Source: DT-110 sp964342305
GTDB lineage: Bacteria > Bacteroidota > Bacteroidia > Chitinophagales > Saprospiraceae
Direction: 5' to 3'
NCBI GenBank assembly: GCA_964342305.1
Contig: CAYFGK010000013.1
Location: 1 to 64,000, forward strand
DNA length: 64,000 nt
Of this stretch, positions 15,897 to 25,348 are shown piece by piece. The notes under the pieces are model-generated. The model saw only the letters and a list, made by a program, of their open reading frames with translations. It did no database searches and was not told the origin of the DNA. Numbering within the stretch: the stretch's first letter is position 1; each line of letters begins with the position of its first letter. The translations under genes were made by a program, and so were the position numbers.

Positions 15897-17735
15897 ATGC
15901 TATGGGCGGTCGGGATGCTGTTCCTGGCTACCAGTCTGCATGCCCAGCAGACAAGGCCCGCTAATCCCCGGCAAGACACCTCCGGTGGGCAACGCATTGA
16001 GATCCTGTGGTCCGATAGCCTGTTGGTAAGGGACCGCGGCGATCAAAAAATCAACGAACTGATCAATAATGTCATACTCAAGCAGGATAGCGCCTACATG
16101 TACTGTGATTCGGCCATCCTGATCAATGAGATCGACCTGTACGCATACGGTAATGTAAGCATTCGCCAGGGAGATTCGCTCACCGTTTTTGGCGACAGCC
16201 TGATCTATAACGGACGCACTCGCAAAGCCAAACTTAGTGGACAGGAAGTGGGTCTGGCGAATAACGAACAACAGCTCTTTACTCAGCGACTGGATTACGA
16301 CCTCAATACCAAGATTGCCACTTACCGCAGTGGGGCAACGCTGGTTAATGAAGAAACTCAGCTCAGTAGTAGGGTCGGTTATTACCACGTCGAAACGGAT
16401 ATGGCTTATTTCAAGGATAGTGTAGAGGTGACCGATGAAGATTTCGAACTCCGTGCCGATACCCTGGTGTTTTCGGTCGAACGGCAAACGGTATTTTTTG
16501 CGGGACCTACGCTGATTACCACCGATAGTGCCCGGATCTATTGTGAGGATGGCTTTTACGATACGGAAAACGGGCAAGCCGAGTTTGCTCAGAATGCTCA
16601 GTACGTGAAGGCCGATCAGCGGGCGACCGCTAATTTGATCCGGTACCGTGAGGAGAACGGTGAGTACGAACTCGAAGGAGATGCTTTGGTTAAAGACTCT
16701 ACGCAATTGGCCATTGCTGATTTCATCCGGTACCGGGAAGCAAATGAAAGTATTTATATGCGCGGCAACGCCCGCTATCGGGATGCGGATCAGGACATTG
16801 AGGCCGATGAAATTACCTACGATGGGGAAACGGGCCGCTATGCGACCCGGGGCCGGTCCAGGGTTAGTGAAGACCCCCAAATATTACAAGCTGATCAGAT
16901 CGACTTCCTGGAAGGTGATGATGGTGGATACGGCGAGGCCACAGGACGTGTTGTCTGGCAAGACACTTCCGCGGATCTGACCATTCGATCCGATAGTGCT
17001 ATCTACCAACGCGAGCGCGATTACCTTAAAGCAATGGGTGGTCCCCTCGGCCGGCCGGAATTGATCACGGTATCGGAAGGTGATTCCCTGTATTTGGCTG
17101 CCGATACCCTGATCGGACAACCCGCGGATACGCTCACCAGTGATTCCCTCGAAACCGATACCAGTCGTATTTTACTAGCCTACCGGGATGTGCGCATCTT
17201 TAAAAGCGACCTGCAGGCGATCAGTGATTCGGTGACCTACCACACCGGTGACTCCCTATTTGCTTTCTACGGTAATCCGGTATTGTGGTCAGATACTTCC
17301 CAATTTAGTGCTGACACTATCTATATGCGTTTGCGGAATGAACAGATCGATCGGATCTTTTTGCATGGCAATGCCTTTATTGTAAATATATCCGACGGGC
17401 AATTTTTCAATCAGATAAAAGGGAAGTACATCGAGGCCATCTTCCGCGATAATGAACTGAGACGCATGGATGTCTCGGGTAATGCCGAAACGATCTACTA
17501 TGCCAAGGATGATGACGGAGGCTATGTTGGCGTGAACAAGACGATTTGCAGTGAGATGGTTTTGTATTTTGGAGCTAATGAGGTGGAGCAGATTAAGCTC
17601 TTCAAACAACCGGACAGCAGTATCACGCCCATGAAACAGGCGGATCATAACACATTGCGCCTGGATGGCTTCAAATGGCTTACCGAAGAAAGACCCAAAA
17701 GTCGTATGGACCTGTTCACCGGATTACTGGAATAA
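15897..17735 (+). CDS. OstA/LptA-like LPS-transport family protein
   Basis: The 612-residue exported protein begins with a signal peptide, MLWAVGMLFLATSLHAQQ. ATG at 15897 is preferred over the in-frame TTG at 15861, which adds 12 residues before the signal. The mature part is a run of OstA-type beta repeats with alternating D-S and Y-G-N patterns (for example LYAYGNVSIRQGDSLTVFGDSLIYNGRTRKAKLSG). This is the beta-jellyroll fold of LptA and the N-terminal part of LptD. It most likely has a role in moving lipopolysaccharide to the outer membrane. It lies only 2 bp before the BatE-like gene. Confidence 0.82.
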   Translation: MLWAVGMLFLATSLHAQQTRPANPRQDTSGGQRIEILWSDSLLVRDRGDQKINELINNVILKQDSAYMYCDSAILINEIDLYAYGNVSIRQGDSLTVFGDSLIYNGRTRKAKLSGQEVGLANNEQQLFTQRLDYDLNTKIATYRSGATLVNEETQLSSRVGYYHVETDMAYFKDSVEVTDEDFELRADTLVFSVERQTVFFAGPTLITTDSARIYCEDGFYDTENGQAEFAQNAQYVKADQRATANLIRYREENGEYELEGDALVKDSTQLAIADFIRYREANESIYMRGNARYRDADQDIEADEITYDGETGRYATRGRSRVSEDPQILQADQIDFLEGDDGGYGEATGRVVWQDTSADLTIRSDSAIYQRERDYLKAMGGPLGRPELITVSEGDSLYLAADTLIGQPADTLTSDSLETDTSRILLAYRDVRIFKSDLQAISDSVTYHTGDSLFAFYGNPVLWSDTSQFSADTIYMRLRNEQIDRIFLHGNAFIVNISDGQFFNQIKGKYIEAIFRDNELRRMDVSGNAETIYYAKDDDGGYVGVNKTICSEMVLYFGANEVEQIKLFKQPDSSITPMKQADHNTLRLDGFKWLTEERPKSRMDLFTGLLE

Positions 17736-17737
17736 AA

Positions 17738-18508
17738 ATGACCCGCATGAGAAAAGGTATACTTCTACTGTTTATGGTTGGCCTGACCCAGGTTGCCTTG
17801 CGGGCGGAGACAACGCCCCGAACCGCTATGCAGGCGGCAAATGAGGCCTATCAGGCAGGAGATTTCCAGGCTGCTATTGAACAATACCAGGCTCTTCTGG
17901 ATCAGGGCTATTATTCACCGGCTTTATACCACAATCTGGGTAATGCGTGGTATCAGCTCGACCGACCGGGAATGGCAGTCTTAAATTACCAGCGTGGCTT
18001 GCAACTGGCACCTGCTGACCGGGGCTTCCGCCAAAATATGGAGCTTATCCGGGAGGGGTTTTCCGAGCCCATCGTTCCCGTCCCTGAGTTTTTTTTACTG
18101 CGGTGGTGGAAAAATGCCCAACGCCTGCTGGGCTCTAATGGCTGGGCACTAGCCGGCCTTTTATTCGTCTGGGGTGGATTTGCCGGTTTGGCGCGTTGGC
18201 GCACGGCTCCTGAACGACCACAACGGAAGAAGGCGTTTCTGGTCGGAGTCTCCCTCCTGATTGCTTCCGCACTTCCGGTAGCTCTGGCACTCACTGCTTT
18301 CCGGGTGGATACCTCCCGGGATATGGGAGTAGTGATTGATGGGGCACCTTCATTATACCAGGCTCCTGACGACCGTAGCGAAACCCGGCGCCAACTGGAA
18401 CCGGGCGTCACTCTGGATATTCGTGATCAGATCGGAGAGTGGGTGAAAGTGCGCCTGGTCAACGGGGAAATCGGTTGGGTTCAAAACACCGATTTCGAGA
18501 AAGTATAA
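17738..18508 (+). CDS. BatE-like TPR and SH3 membrane protein
   Basis: The 256-residue protein has a signal peptide or first helix (residues 4-21) and two tetratricopeptide repeats in about residues 30-105, with the TPR signature YHNLGNAWYQLDRPGMAVLNYQRGL in part. Two transmembrane helices (about 131-149 and 164-184) and a C-terminal bacterial SH3 domain (about 195-256, ending in WVKVRLVNGEIGWVQNTDF) follow. This layout matches BatE of the aerotolerance (Bat) operons, though the other bat genes are absent here. ATG at 17738 starts 2 bp after the OstA-like stop, so the two are co-transcribed. Confidence 0.75.
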   Translation: MTRMRKGILLLFMVGLTQVALRAETTPRTAMQAANEAYQAGDFQAAIEQYQALLDQGYYSPALYHNLGNAWYQLDRPGMAVLNYQRGLQLAPADRGFRQNMELIREGFSEPIVPVPEFFLLRWWKNAQRLLGSNGWALAGLLFVWGGFAGLARWRTAPERPQRKKAFLVGVSLLIASALPVALALTAFRVDTSRDMGVVIDGAPSLYQAPDDRSETRRQLEPGVTLDIRDQIGEWVKVRLVNGEIGWVQNTDFEKV

Positions 18509-18513
18509 TCAAC

Positions 18514-20922
18514 TTAAGGTCTCAAAACGATCAGACGGTCCGTCATTTTTTGCCCCTCGAAGGTGAAATGCACGAAGTACACACCGGCAGCCAAACGCTG
18601 CACGTTAACCTCTTTTTCGTACCTGCCTTTCGGCAAAAATTGATCCCTGCTCAGCGTCTGGACCAGTCGCCCCGAAACCGTTCGTATATCCAGGGAATAG
18701 GTGCCCGAATCGGGGACCGTAAACGCAATGGTACTATTCGACAGTGCAGGGTTGGGTTGTATGCGTAATCCGATTTTTCCGATCGGGCGGTGGGGAGATG
18801 TTTGCACCACCGGCTCCTCCGGATTAGGTGGTGGAGCTGGTGTCGGCGCTGTGGGTTCATTCGGTGTTTCACACTCCATGATCAGGGCCTGCAATTCACT
18901 GTTGGGCCCCGTTTCAAAACCCGGTTTAAAAATGATGCGTTCACCGGCAATGAGCACTGTCTTTGAGCCGGGGGCCAGTTTTCCGTCGGCGATAATGGTG
19001 GTTTGTGCAGTATGCCGACCGTAGGGGATGGTGCCCGTAATGACGGTATCCTCGGTTGTACAGTTATTGGTTAATTCGGGAGAGCCCTCGCAATTACACC
19101 ATTCATTATATCGGTCGTTGGCCGTAAACGGATCGCCATCATCACAGGTTGTACCCACATCCGGGCACTCGAAAACATCGAATTGGACCTCTGCTAGTCC
19201 ACTGCAATCGTCTCCGTAATTCTCCAGGGCAGTAAAGAGCAGATAGCGCGCGCCTATGCCCGAGAGAGCATCAATATCGAAACCGGTATAATCGGGCTGT
19301 CCGGTAGCTTCGTTCCAGGTGAATACACCGGCCTCTGTCCAGACTGATCCATCGAGGGAATAGTCAATGGCCACCCTTTTAAATCCGCGGTGGGTGTTAT
19401 TGACGGCATTGTAATTCCAGATGTGCAGATTCTCTAAGAGGTAAATATCCCCCAAATCGTATTCGATCCAGTGACTGTTCCCGCGGGCTGGATTGGGACT
19501 CGGTTCGGGAGAGCAACTTGACCAGCTGTCTTCGGGTTGGTTGGAGTGGGTGCCTTCGTCGGCACAGGAAGCATAGGGGATGTAATCACTACTGTTACTG
19601 CAATCCGCATCAATGCAGGGCGTACCGACGCATTGGCAGTCGGCATTGTACTGATCATCGAAGGTAAGCGGATTGCCATCATCACAGAGGGTCCCCTCGG
19701 GTACGCAGGCCGTCTCACAGGCGTAGGCATGGAGATAGTGACCATCAATGACCTGCCAGTCACCCGACACCGAGTAGGGCGTTTTCCACTGGACCGAAAA
19801 GAAATCCCAGCCCCAGTTGTCCTGATGGAGTACCTCTACGTAGTATAATCGATCCTGAATGAGCCAGATGGGTTCCGAGGTTTGCCCCGGTTCTTCTGCA
19901 TATTCGGTCCGTTCGGATTCGTCGTCCAGGCGGGCGATCTCCATTTGATCGTACGAAAGGCTATCACTGTAGCCGAGGTAGAGCCGAACCTGATGTTCAC
20001 CAGTTACATTGAAGGAGTAGAAACCACTTTCCGGTGGTCGCAACCAGGCGCGAATCCGGGAGCCATAGTTATCGTCCCGGTTGAGGGGGCCCCGGAGTTC
20101 TTCCAGGTACTCGCTATGGGAAGGTGCACCGGGGAAATGCTCATCCACCAGCAGCTCATCTATGAACCGGCTGTAGATCGAATCATAATACAACGCCTGG
20201 ACAGAGCCGGCCGGTCCCACACAGGGGTCATGGTACAGCGTATCCGGGACACCCAGGCAGTGGCAATTCCCATCCTCCTGATCATTGCTCGTGTTTGGGT
20301 CACCATCGTCACAGGGAGTCCCTGCCGGCAGGCAGGTAACCAGGCAGGCATCCTCGTAGATATACTCTGAATGTATGAGTTCCCATTCGGCCGTATCGGG
20401 CATGGATGGCCGGCGCCAAAATACACTACCGTGGTCACCGCCACTGCCTTCCTTATACCCAATCCAGAAATAATAATAATCACCTGCCTGGAGGTAGACG
20501 GGATCCGAGGTCTGGGAGTCGTATTTATCGTGCTCGTACTGTCCGGTCCAGCCGTTGAACTCGGCGAGGGTGGTCAGGGTATCGCCCGCACCATCCAGGG
20601 TGAACTGGAATCTCGAATAATCGTCGCCTGTCAAATTGAAGGTGTAGTATCCGGTTTCCGGTGCTCTCAGGAATCCTTGCATGGTCCCCATGAATTGCTC
20701 GTAGTAGTTCAGGGGCGATTGTATAGCGTGAACGGTCTTGGTGACCGTGGGGCCTTGTGGATAATGCGGTTCGGCGGGCATCTCATCGAACGCCACTCCT
20801 CGCACGTCCCCGTACATGCGCCATTGGACCGTTCCGGGTTCACCGAGGCAATCGATCGTAGGTGTTTGGGCCCACCCAATAGTGCTAAAAAAGAGGGTAA
20901 CTAGTGTTGCAAATACTCTCAT
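18514..20922 (-). CDS. Secreted PA14/discoidin protein with T9SS sorting domain
   Basis: The 802-residue protein has a signal peptide ending at GWAQT. Two PA14 domains follow (about residues 25-190 and 238-395), each followed by a Cys-rich CDDGDPnT-type segment, then a discoidin-like carbohydrate-binding region (about 440-590). A third CDDGDPFT segment, a coat-hanger-like stretch (GKLAPGSKTVLIAGERIIFKPGFE) and a proline-rich linker follow. The C terminus is a type A T9SS sorting domain (IQPNPALSNSTIAFTVPDSGTYSLDI ... GVYFVHFTFEGQKMTDRLIVL). It is therefore exported and surface-anchored, probably binding glycans. It is 11 bp after the DUF1501 gene. Confidence 0.85.
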   Translation of the reverse strand: MRVFATLVTLFFSTIGWAQTPTIDCLGEPGTVQWRMYGDVRGVAFDEMPAEPHYPQGPTVTKTVHAIQSPLNYYEQFMGTMQGFLRAPETGYYTFNLTGDDYSRFQFTLDGAGDTLTTLAEFNGWTGQYEHDKYDSQTSDPVYLQAGDYYYFWIGYKEGSGGDHGSVFWRRPSMPDTAEWELIHSEYIYEDACLVTCLPAGTPCDDGDPNTSNDQEDGNCHCLGVPDTLYHDPCVGPAGSVQALYYDSIYSRFIDELLVDEHFPGAPSHSEYLEELRGPLNRDDNYGSRIRAWLRPPESGFYSFNVTGEHQVRLYLGYSDSLSYDQMEIARLDDESERTEYAEEPGQTSEPIWLIQDRLYYVEVLHQDNWGWDFFSVQWKTPYSVSGDWQVIDGHYLHAYACETACVPEGTLCDDGNPLTFDDQYNADCQCVGTPCIDADCSNSSDYIPYASCADEGTHSNQPEDSWSSCSPEPSPNPARGNSHWIEYDLGDIYLLENLHIWNYNAVNNTHRGFKRVAIDYSLDGSVWTEAGVFTWNEATGQPDYTGFDIDALSGIGARYLLFTALENYGDDCSGLAEVQFDVFECPDVGTTCDDGDPFTANDRYNEWCNCEGSPELTNNCTTEDTVITGTIPYGRHTAQTTIIADGKLAPGSKTVLIAGERIIFKPGFETGPNSELQALIMECETPNEPTAPTPAPPPNPEEPVVQTSPHRPIGKIGLRIQPNPALSNSTIAFTVPDSGTYSLDIRTVSGRLVQTLSRDQFLPKGRYEKEVNVQRLAAGVYFVHFTFEGQKMTDRLIVLRP

Positions 20923-20933
20923 GGGTCGTGGGG

Positions 20934-22358
20934 TTATAGGATGAAACCCAGCGGTGCCTGCCGGGAATTGGGCGAATAAAAATTATTGATATTGGGCAGG
21001 ATGATCGACAGATCGTTGGGGGAAACTCCAAACCACAGGATTAATTCAGCGAAAAACTCATCGGCGGCTGTAGTCGGGATCAGGTTGCCCCGGCGGCTGA
21101 CCATGAGTGGGTTATCCCGTACGTACAGATCGGGGTAGTCACCGTATACATCGCCGCCGTTTACGGCCCCACCGGCCACGATGGCATTGCCGCCCCAGGC
21201 GTGATCAGACCCATTCCCGTTGGAGGTCAGAGTACGGGCAAAGTCGGAGATCGTAAAGGTGGTGACCTTATCTTCCAAGCCGATCTCTCCCAAAGCTGCA
21301 TACAGGTCGCCAATGGCCTTGCTTACGACGCCCAGCATGTATTCCTGGTTATTGAGTACTTCGTTGTGGTGGTCCCAGCCCCCAAAAGTCATAAAGAATG
21401 TCTGCCGACGATTGCCGAGCAGGCTATTGGCTGCAATGGTGCGGGCAACCATATGCATGTTTTGTGAAAAGTAGTGCTCGCCGAAAGAAGTGGTAAAGGG
21501 CGCTACCTGCTGGATGGCCGATTCGAATGATTCGATCGACTCCAGGGTCTGATTTGTCAGGGAGCCCACGGTTTGCTCGAAGACATTGGCGTACATGCGG
21601 TCGACCATGTTTTTGTAGGCACCGTCACGCAGATCGGTCAGGAAGCCCTGGTTTCCATTCCAGTACCGGTACCCCTCAACGCCTTGTACCCCATTGCCCC
21701 GGTTGCTGATGGAGTACTCGAGGGTGTTTTGTCCCGATTGGAATACGTTGCGACCCGAGAGGGAAATATTCATCGATATACCGGTATTGGTATCGGTTTC
21801 CTGTAACAGATCCGCCATGCGGCCGCCCCAGCCAATGGCTTCCCGGCTCTGGGGGATAGCCGTTTGCCATTGCTGGATTTGATCGGAGTGAGAATAGATG
21901 CCGAGGGGCAATTTCTTTACCCCCGAACGAAATTCCTGCTCATTGGAAATGGGTTCTACCAGGGTGCCCACATTCGTCATGAAGGCCAGGTTTCCCTGCT
22001 GATAAAGCTGGTGTACGTGGGTCATACTCGGGTGAATGCCCAATAGCTTGTTTTGGCTGGGAGCATCAATGGGTAACAGGTTTTCCCGGGGTAGGGCGAG
22101 GTCGGTCCGCGTAGCTGCGTATTCAGCGTATTCTGATTCCCCGCGGGGGACCAGCATATTAAAGCTGTCGTTACCGCCGGCAAGCAGGATACAGATGAGC
22201 GCTTTGTAATCGCCGGGGTCCTCCAGGGAAGTACTCATCAATTTATTGGTCCCCATCAGGCTGGCCAGGGACGAGAGCAGGGTGGTACTGCCCAGGGCAG
22301 CGCAACTGGCTTGTCCGATAAAACGACGACGGGATAGTGGCTTTGGCATGGATAGCAT
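20934..22358 (-). CDS. DUF1501 family protein with twin-arginine signal
   Basis: The 474-residue protein starts with a Tat-type signal (SRRRFIGQASCAALGSTTLL). It then shows the DUF1501 features ALICILLAGGNDSFNMLVPRGESEY, FMTNVGTLVEPI, FFMTFGGWDHHNEV, DFARTLTSNGNGSDHAWGGNAIV and the sulfatase-like metal-site spacing. DUF1501 proteins resemble the alkaline phosphatase/sulfatase superfamily, are exported folded, and are usually encoded next to DUF1800 proteins. An ATG at 22349 is an alternative start. Its biochemical function is unknown. Confidence 0.88.
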   Translation of the reverse strand: MLSMPKPLSRRRFIGQASCAALGSTTLLSSLASLMGTNKLMSTSLEDPGDYKALICILLAGGNDSFNMLVPRGESEYAEYAATRTDLALPRENLLPIDAPSQNKLLGIHPSMTHVHQLYQQGNLAFMTNVGTLVEPISNEQEFRSGVKKLPLGIYSHSDQIQQWQTAIPQSREAIGWGGRMADLLQETDTNTGISMNISLSGRNVFQSGQNTLEYSISNRGNGVQGVEGYRYWNGNQGFLTDLRDGAYKNMVDRMYANVFEQTVGSLTNQTLESIESFESAIQQVAPFTTSFGEHYFSQNMHMVARTIAANSLLGNRRQTFFMTFGGWDHHNEVLNNQEYMLGVVSKAIGDLYAALGEIGLEDKVTTFTISDFARTLTSNGNGSDHAWGGNAIVAGGAVNGGDVYGDYPDLYVRDNPLMVSRRGNLIPTTAADEFFAELILWFGVSPNDLSIILPNINNFYSPNSRQAPLGFIL

Positions 22359-22388
22359 TTTTTGTCAAGAGGGATTAAGGGGGTATAC

Positions 22389-24176
22389 TTATTTCAGGAT
22401 CAGGTAGTCGGGGGAAACCATAATCAGGAAGAGCGCCAAGCGCAGTTGATCTTCCGGATCTTCGGTTTCCATAGCCGTCACGGTACTGAGAATGAGCTGG
22501 CGGTTTGTTTCGGATAGTTGACCGTGGGCCAGTACGAGGTTAAACCGTTCGATGGCCTGGGCGAGGTGGCCGTTCTCGGCCATTTGTATCTCTTCTTCCA
22601 GGTCGAGGTAGATCCGTCGCTCATCGGTTTTGTCCTCTCCGGCGATGGACCGGAACTCCATGACTTCCTGGTTGAATACCAACCATTGGTGCAGCAAATT
22701 TGCGTAGCCCGTAATGGAGACCGAATTAGTGATCTGGAACTCTGGTCCTACCAGGTTGTTATCCGCAACCGGACCAATGGGCTGATAGTCGGGCTGAAAA
22801 AAGTTGAACACACTGGGTGAGGCCAGCGGGCGCTGAAAAGTAGCACGGTGAAAGTCGTCCATCCGGTTGCGGTATAGCCCATCGTCATTACTGGCGTTGA
22901 AAGCCCTGCACAGTTGAGTATACCTGACCAGGGGTTCGCGTAGCATTCCTTGCCAGGGATCATTCACGTAGTAGCAGTCGCGGGCTTCGGGGTCGAGTAA
23001 AATAGCACGGATCACTGCTTTCAAATCACCACGAACTCCCTGGCCATTATCGGCGAAGGCAGCACTGACACGTGCAATGTATTCGGGAGAGGGGTTGGAT
23101 TTTACCAATCGCTGGATCAACAGCCTGCCGATGAAGGGACCTACATTCGGGTGGTTGGCGAGATGGTCCAGGGCATCGTGAATATCCGCCATCCCGTCTA
23201 CCGGATTTCGGTCGGGAATGGTATCACCGAGTGGTAACACCTTTGGCCCCGGTTCGTGCCAGCTGTTGAACATCCACATGGGGTGCAAATAGCTTTGCTC
23301 ACTCAGGGCTTCCTGACCAAACAGGTAATTATCGCCGAAGGAAAGACCGGTGAAAACCTTGGCCAATTCCTGAATGTTTTCGTTGTTGTAGGTCGGTACC
23401 GGCTGTCCCTTTTCATCCAGGATAAGTGACCCGTCGGGATGGAGCATGTACAGGCCAATCGAGAATAACTGCATAACCTCCCGGGCATAGTTCTCGTCGG
23501 GGAAACGATTCAGGGATGGGGCCGCTTTAGGGTTGTTAACGTGTGTCAGGTAAATGCCCATAGCCGGGTGGAGGGTTATCGCTTCCAGCAGGTCCCGGTA
23601 ATTTCCGAAAGCGTGGTCGAGCAACATATCGTAGTAGTTGGCCAGTGCCAGCGGATGGTCACCGAGTTCGGGTACCTCCGAGATAACAAAGATCTCACTC
23701 AGGGCGAGGGCCACCCGGGCACGTAGCAGGTCGGGTGAGGTCATGGTGTATTGCCACCAGGCGGTATGCCAGTAATGCAGGCGGGGTTCGACACGATTGG
23801 GGTCGTCACCACGTGTAAGGGCGGAGTCGAGCGCTGTTGCTGTCAGTTGTTTGGTGAGGTCTTCCAGGTAAAAGGCGCGGGGCGTTTCGAATTGGGTTCC
23901 GAGCCACTCACCGTACCCCATTTGGGAGGCGGCAACGATGGTTTGGTAATCTGCCCCCAGGGTTGCCTGCCCGAGGAAACGAGATGCCGCACTGAGATTA
24001 GGTTGTTTGCCGATCCCGTCGAGGGTGGATCCGGGGTCGTGTTGCTGTTGGTCACTACTACTCACATGAACTCCTCCGGTATTCCCACCACCAATGCGGA
24101 TAGGCTTTTGGGAGAAAGTGAGAACAGGGAGCAAAATTCCTGCGATCAGGAGGGCGTTGCTAAAAATGCGTGCCAT
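22389..24176 (-). CDS. DUF1800 family exported protein
   Basis: The 595-residue protein has a signal peptide (MARIFSNALLIAGILLPVLTFSQ) and the DUF1800 blocks AASRFLGQATLGADYQTI, ARVALALSEIFVIS, ANYYDMLLDHAFGNYRDLLEAITLHPAMG, YLTHVNNPKAAPSLNRFPDENYAREVMQLFSIG in part, VFTGLSF, and SPSVFNFFQPDY. It is the first gene of the DUF1800-DUF1501-PA14 operon, 30 bp before DUF1501. The pair is widespread in Bacteroidota and Planctomycetota and is presumed to act together on the cell surface; activity is unknown. Confidence 0.88.
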   Translation of the reverse strand: MARIFSNALLIAGILLPVLTFSQKPIRIGGGNTGGVHVSSSDQQQHDPGSTLDGIGKQPNLSAASRFLGQATLGADYQTIVAASQMGYGEWLGTQFETPRAFYLEDLTKQLTATALDSALTRGDDPNRVEPRLHYWHTAWWQYTMTSPDLLRARVALALSEIFVISEVPELGDHPLALANYYDMLLDHAFGNYRDLLEAITLHPAMGIYLTHVNNPKAAPSLNRFPDENYAREVMQLFSIGLYMLHPDGSLILDEKGQPVPTYNNENIQELAKVFTGLSFGDNYLFGQEALSEQSYLHPMWMFNSWHEPGPKVLPLGDTIPDRNPVDGMADIHDALDHLANHPNVGPFIGRLLIQRLVKSNPSPEYIARVSAAFADNGQGVRGDLKAVIRAILLDPEARDCYYVNDPWQGMLREPLVRYTQLCRAFNASNDDGLYRNRMDDFHRATFQRPLASPSVFNFFQPDYQPIGPVADNNLVGPEFQITNSVSITGYANLLHQWLVFNQEVMEFRSIAGEDKTDERRIYLDLEEEIQMAENGHLAQAIERFNLVLAHGQLSETNRQLILSTVTAMETEDPEDQLRLALFLIMVSPDYLILK

Positions 24177-24440
24177 GCATCAATACCTTTTACCGGTTAA
24201 ACCGGTGGTTAACCAAGATGAACATCCGGGCTTCTCACGAAGAGGAGGGGGGATTTTTACATTTGCATGGTGAATAGCTGCAGAAGGGTTAATAACGCCG
24301 TTTACTAGCACAGTGTGGACACTGGCCATGATTTGTGCGGCTAGAACAGCTATTTGAATACGAAAGGTGATCCGGAGGGGAAGATCGGTGTGTAAGCCCT
24401 AAATATACTAAGTTTCCGGGAGCCAGTAAACAGCATCTAC
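24177..24440. other. Upstream region of the DUF1800 operon, nothing else recognised
   Basis: This 264-bp space should hold the promoter of the minus-strand operon, but no good TTG/TAnnTTTG pair was seen on that strand. It ends at the terminator of the ribosomal-protein operon. Confidence 0.4.
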
Positions 24441-24477
24441 AAAAAAAGGGTTCAGATCATGCGATCTGAACCCTTTT
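24441..24477 (-). terminator. Terminator of the rplU-rpmA operon
   Basis: A 14-bp perfect stem AAAGGGTTCAGATC/GATCTGAACCCTTT with a 4-nt loop is followed, on the minus strand, by seven T. It lies 45-80 bp after the rpmA stop. Confidence 0.85.
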
Positions 24478-24521
24478 AATATGCTTAAGGCGTAATGGTA
24501 AAACTGCCTTTCGGCAAAAAA

Positions 24522-25310
24522 TTACTCTTTACCGCCTTTCAGTTTGTCTTGGTATTCTTCCAGCTCTGCCCATTTTTCTTCAACGCAGAGTTTGGCCTGA
24601 TTAGACCAGGTACCCGGGTCGTGCATGCGGTAGCGGGGACCGGCTTCGTCCAGAATACTTTGAACTTTTTCCTGGTCAGCTTCGGCAAGATCAGCCCAGG
24701 TATTGATACCCGCATCGTTGAGCAGGCCTTCAATTTTAGGTCCGATACCTTCAACTACTTTCAGATCATCGACTTTGATCTTTTTGCCGGAAGGCAATTC
24801 AATCTTGGCGGATTTACCTTTAGCAGCGGGCTTAGCTTCTTTCTTGGGCGCTTCCTTTTTAGCTTCGGCTTTAGGGGCTTCCTCCTTCTTGGGCGCTTCC
24901 TTTTTAGCTTCGGCTTTAGGGGCTTCCTCCTTCTTGGGTGCTTCCTTTTTAGCTTCGGCTTTAGGGGCTTCTTTTTTAACCTCTTTCTTAGCTACGGGCT
25001 CAGCTGTTTTTTTCACCGGTTGAGCAGGAGAGGCTCCGACTATGGCGGCGTATTCAGCTTCGCTCAACACAGACACGTAGGTCCGGTTGTTACGCTTGCG
25101 ACGGAAGTGTACCGTACCATCGATAGCTGCGTGCAGAGAGAAATCTTTTCCTTTATACACATTCTCGCCGGGGTGGAATTTGGTGCCACGCTGACGAATG
25201 ATGATGTTTCCGGCTTTGGCTTCCTGGCCTCCGAAAAGTTTAACACCAAGGCGTTTACTTTTACTGTCCCTGCCATTATCCGTACTACCTACACCTTTTT
25301 TATGTGCCAT
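24522..25310 (-). CDS. rpmA: Ribosomal protein L27 fused to a Lys/Ala/Glu linker and a helix-hairpin-helix domain
   Basis: Residues 1-82 are a complete bL27 (MAHKKGVGSTDNGRDSKSKR, then GVKLFGGQEAKAGNIIIRQRG and FHPGENV). bL27 normally ends near residue 85-90, but this protein has 262 residues. Residues 95-170 are a highly charged linker with three 15-residue APKAEAKKEAPKKEE repeats. Residues 181-262 form a helix-hairpin-helix-type domain (VDDLKVVEGIGPKIEGLLN, then ILDEAGPRYRMHDPGTW). From memory, Bacteroidota often carry this same C-terminal domain on bL21 rather than bL27. The gene is 38 bp after rplU. The extension probably lies at the ribosome surface; its role is unknown. Confidence 0.9.
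   Translation of the reverse strand: MAHKKGVGSTDNGRDSKSKRLGVKLFGGQEAKAGNIIIRQRGTKFHPGENVYKGKDFSLHAAIDGTVHFRRKRNNRTYVSVLSEAEYAAIVGASPAQPVKKTAEPVAKKEVKKEAPKAEAKKEAPKKEEAPKAEAKKEAPKKEEAPKAEAKKEAPKKEAKPAAKGKSAKIELPSGKKIKVDDLKVVEGIGPKIEGLLNDAGINTWADLAEADQEKVQSILDEAGPRYRMHDPGTWSNQAKLCVEEKWAELEEYQDKLKGGKE
24841..24975 (-). repeat. 45-bp tandem repeats encoding the L27 linker
   Basis: Three nearly identical 45-bp units (24841-24885, 24886-24930, 24931-24975) encode the repeated linker segment of the extended L27. The first two are identical and the third differs at a few bases at its ends. The high nucleotide identity suggests recent slippage, so linker length may vary between strains. Confidence 0.85.
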
Positions 25311-25348
25311 GACAATTTGTTTTTACGTTCAAAAAATCAGGATCGCAG

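Noticed and set aside
15900..16880. 326-residue minus-strand ORF opposite the OstA-like gene
   Set aside because: The plus strand encodes regular OstA beta repeats with a signal peptide; the antisense frame has no recognisable features.
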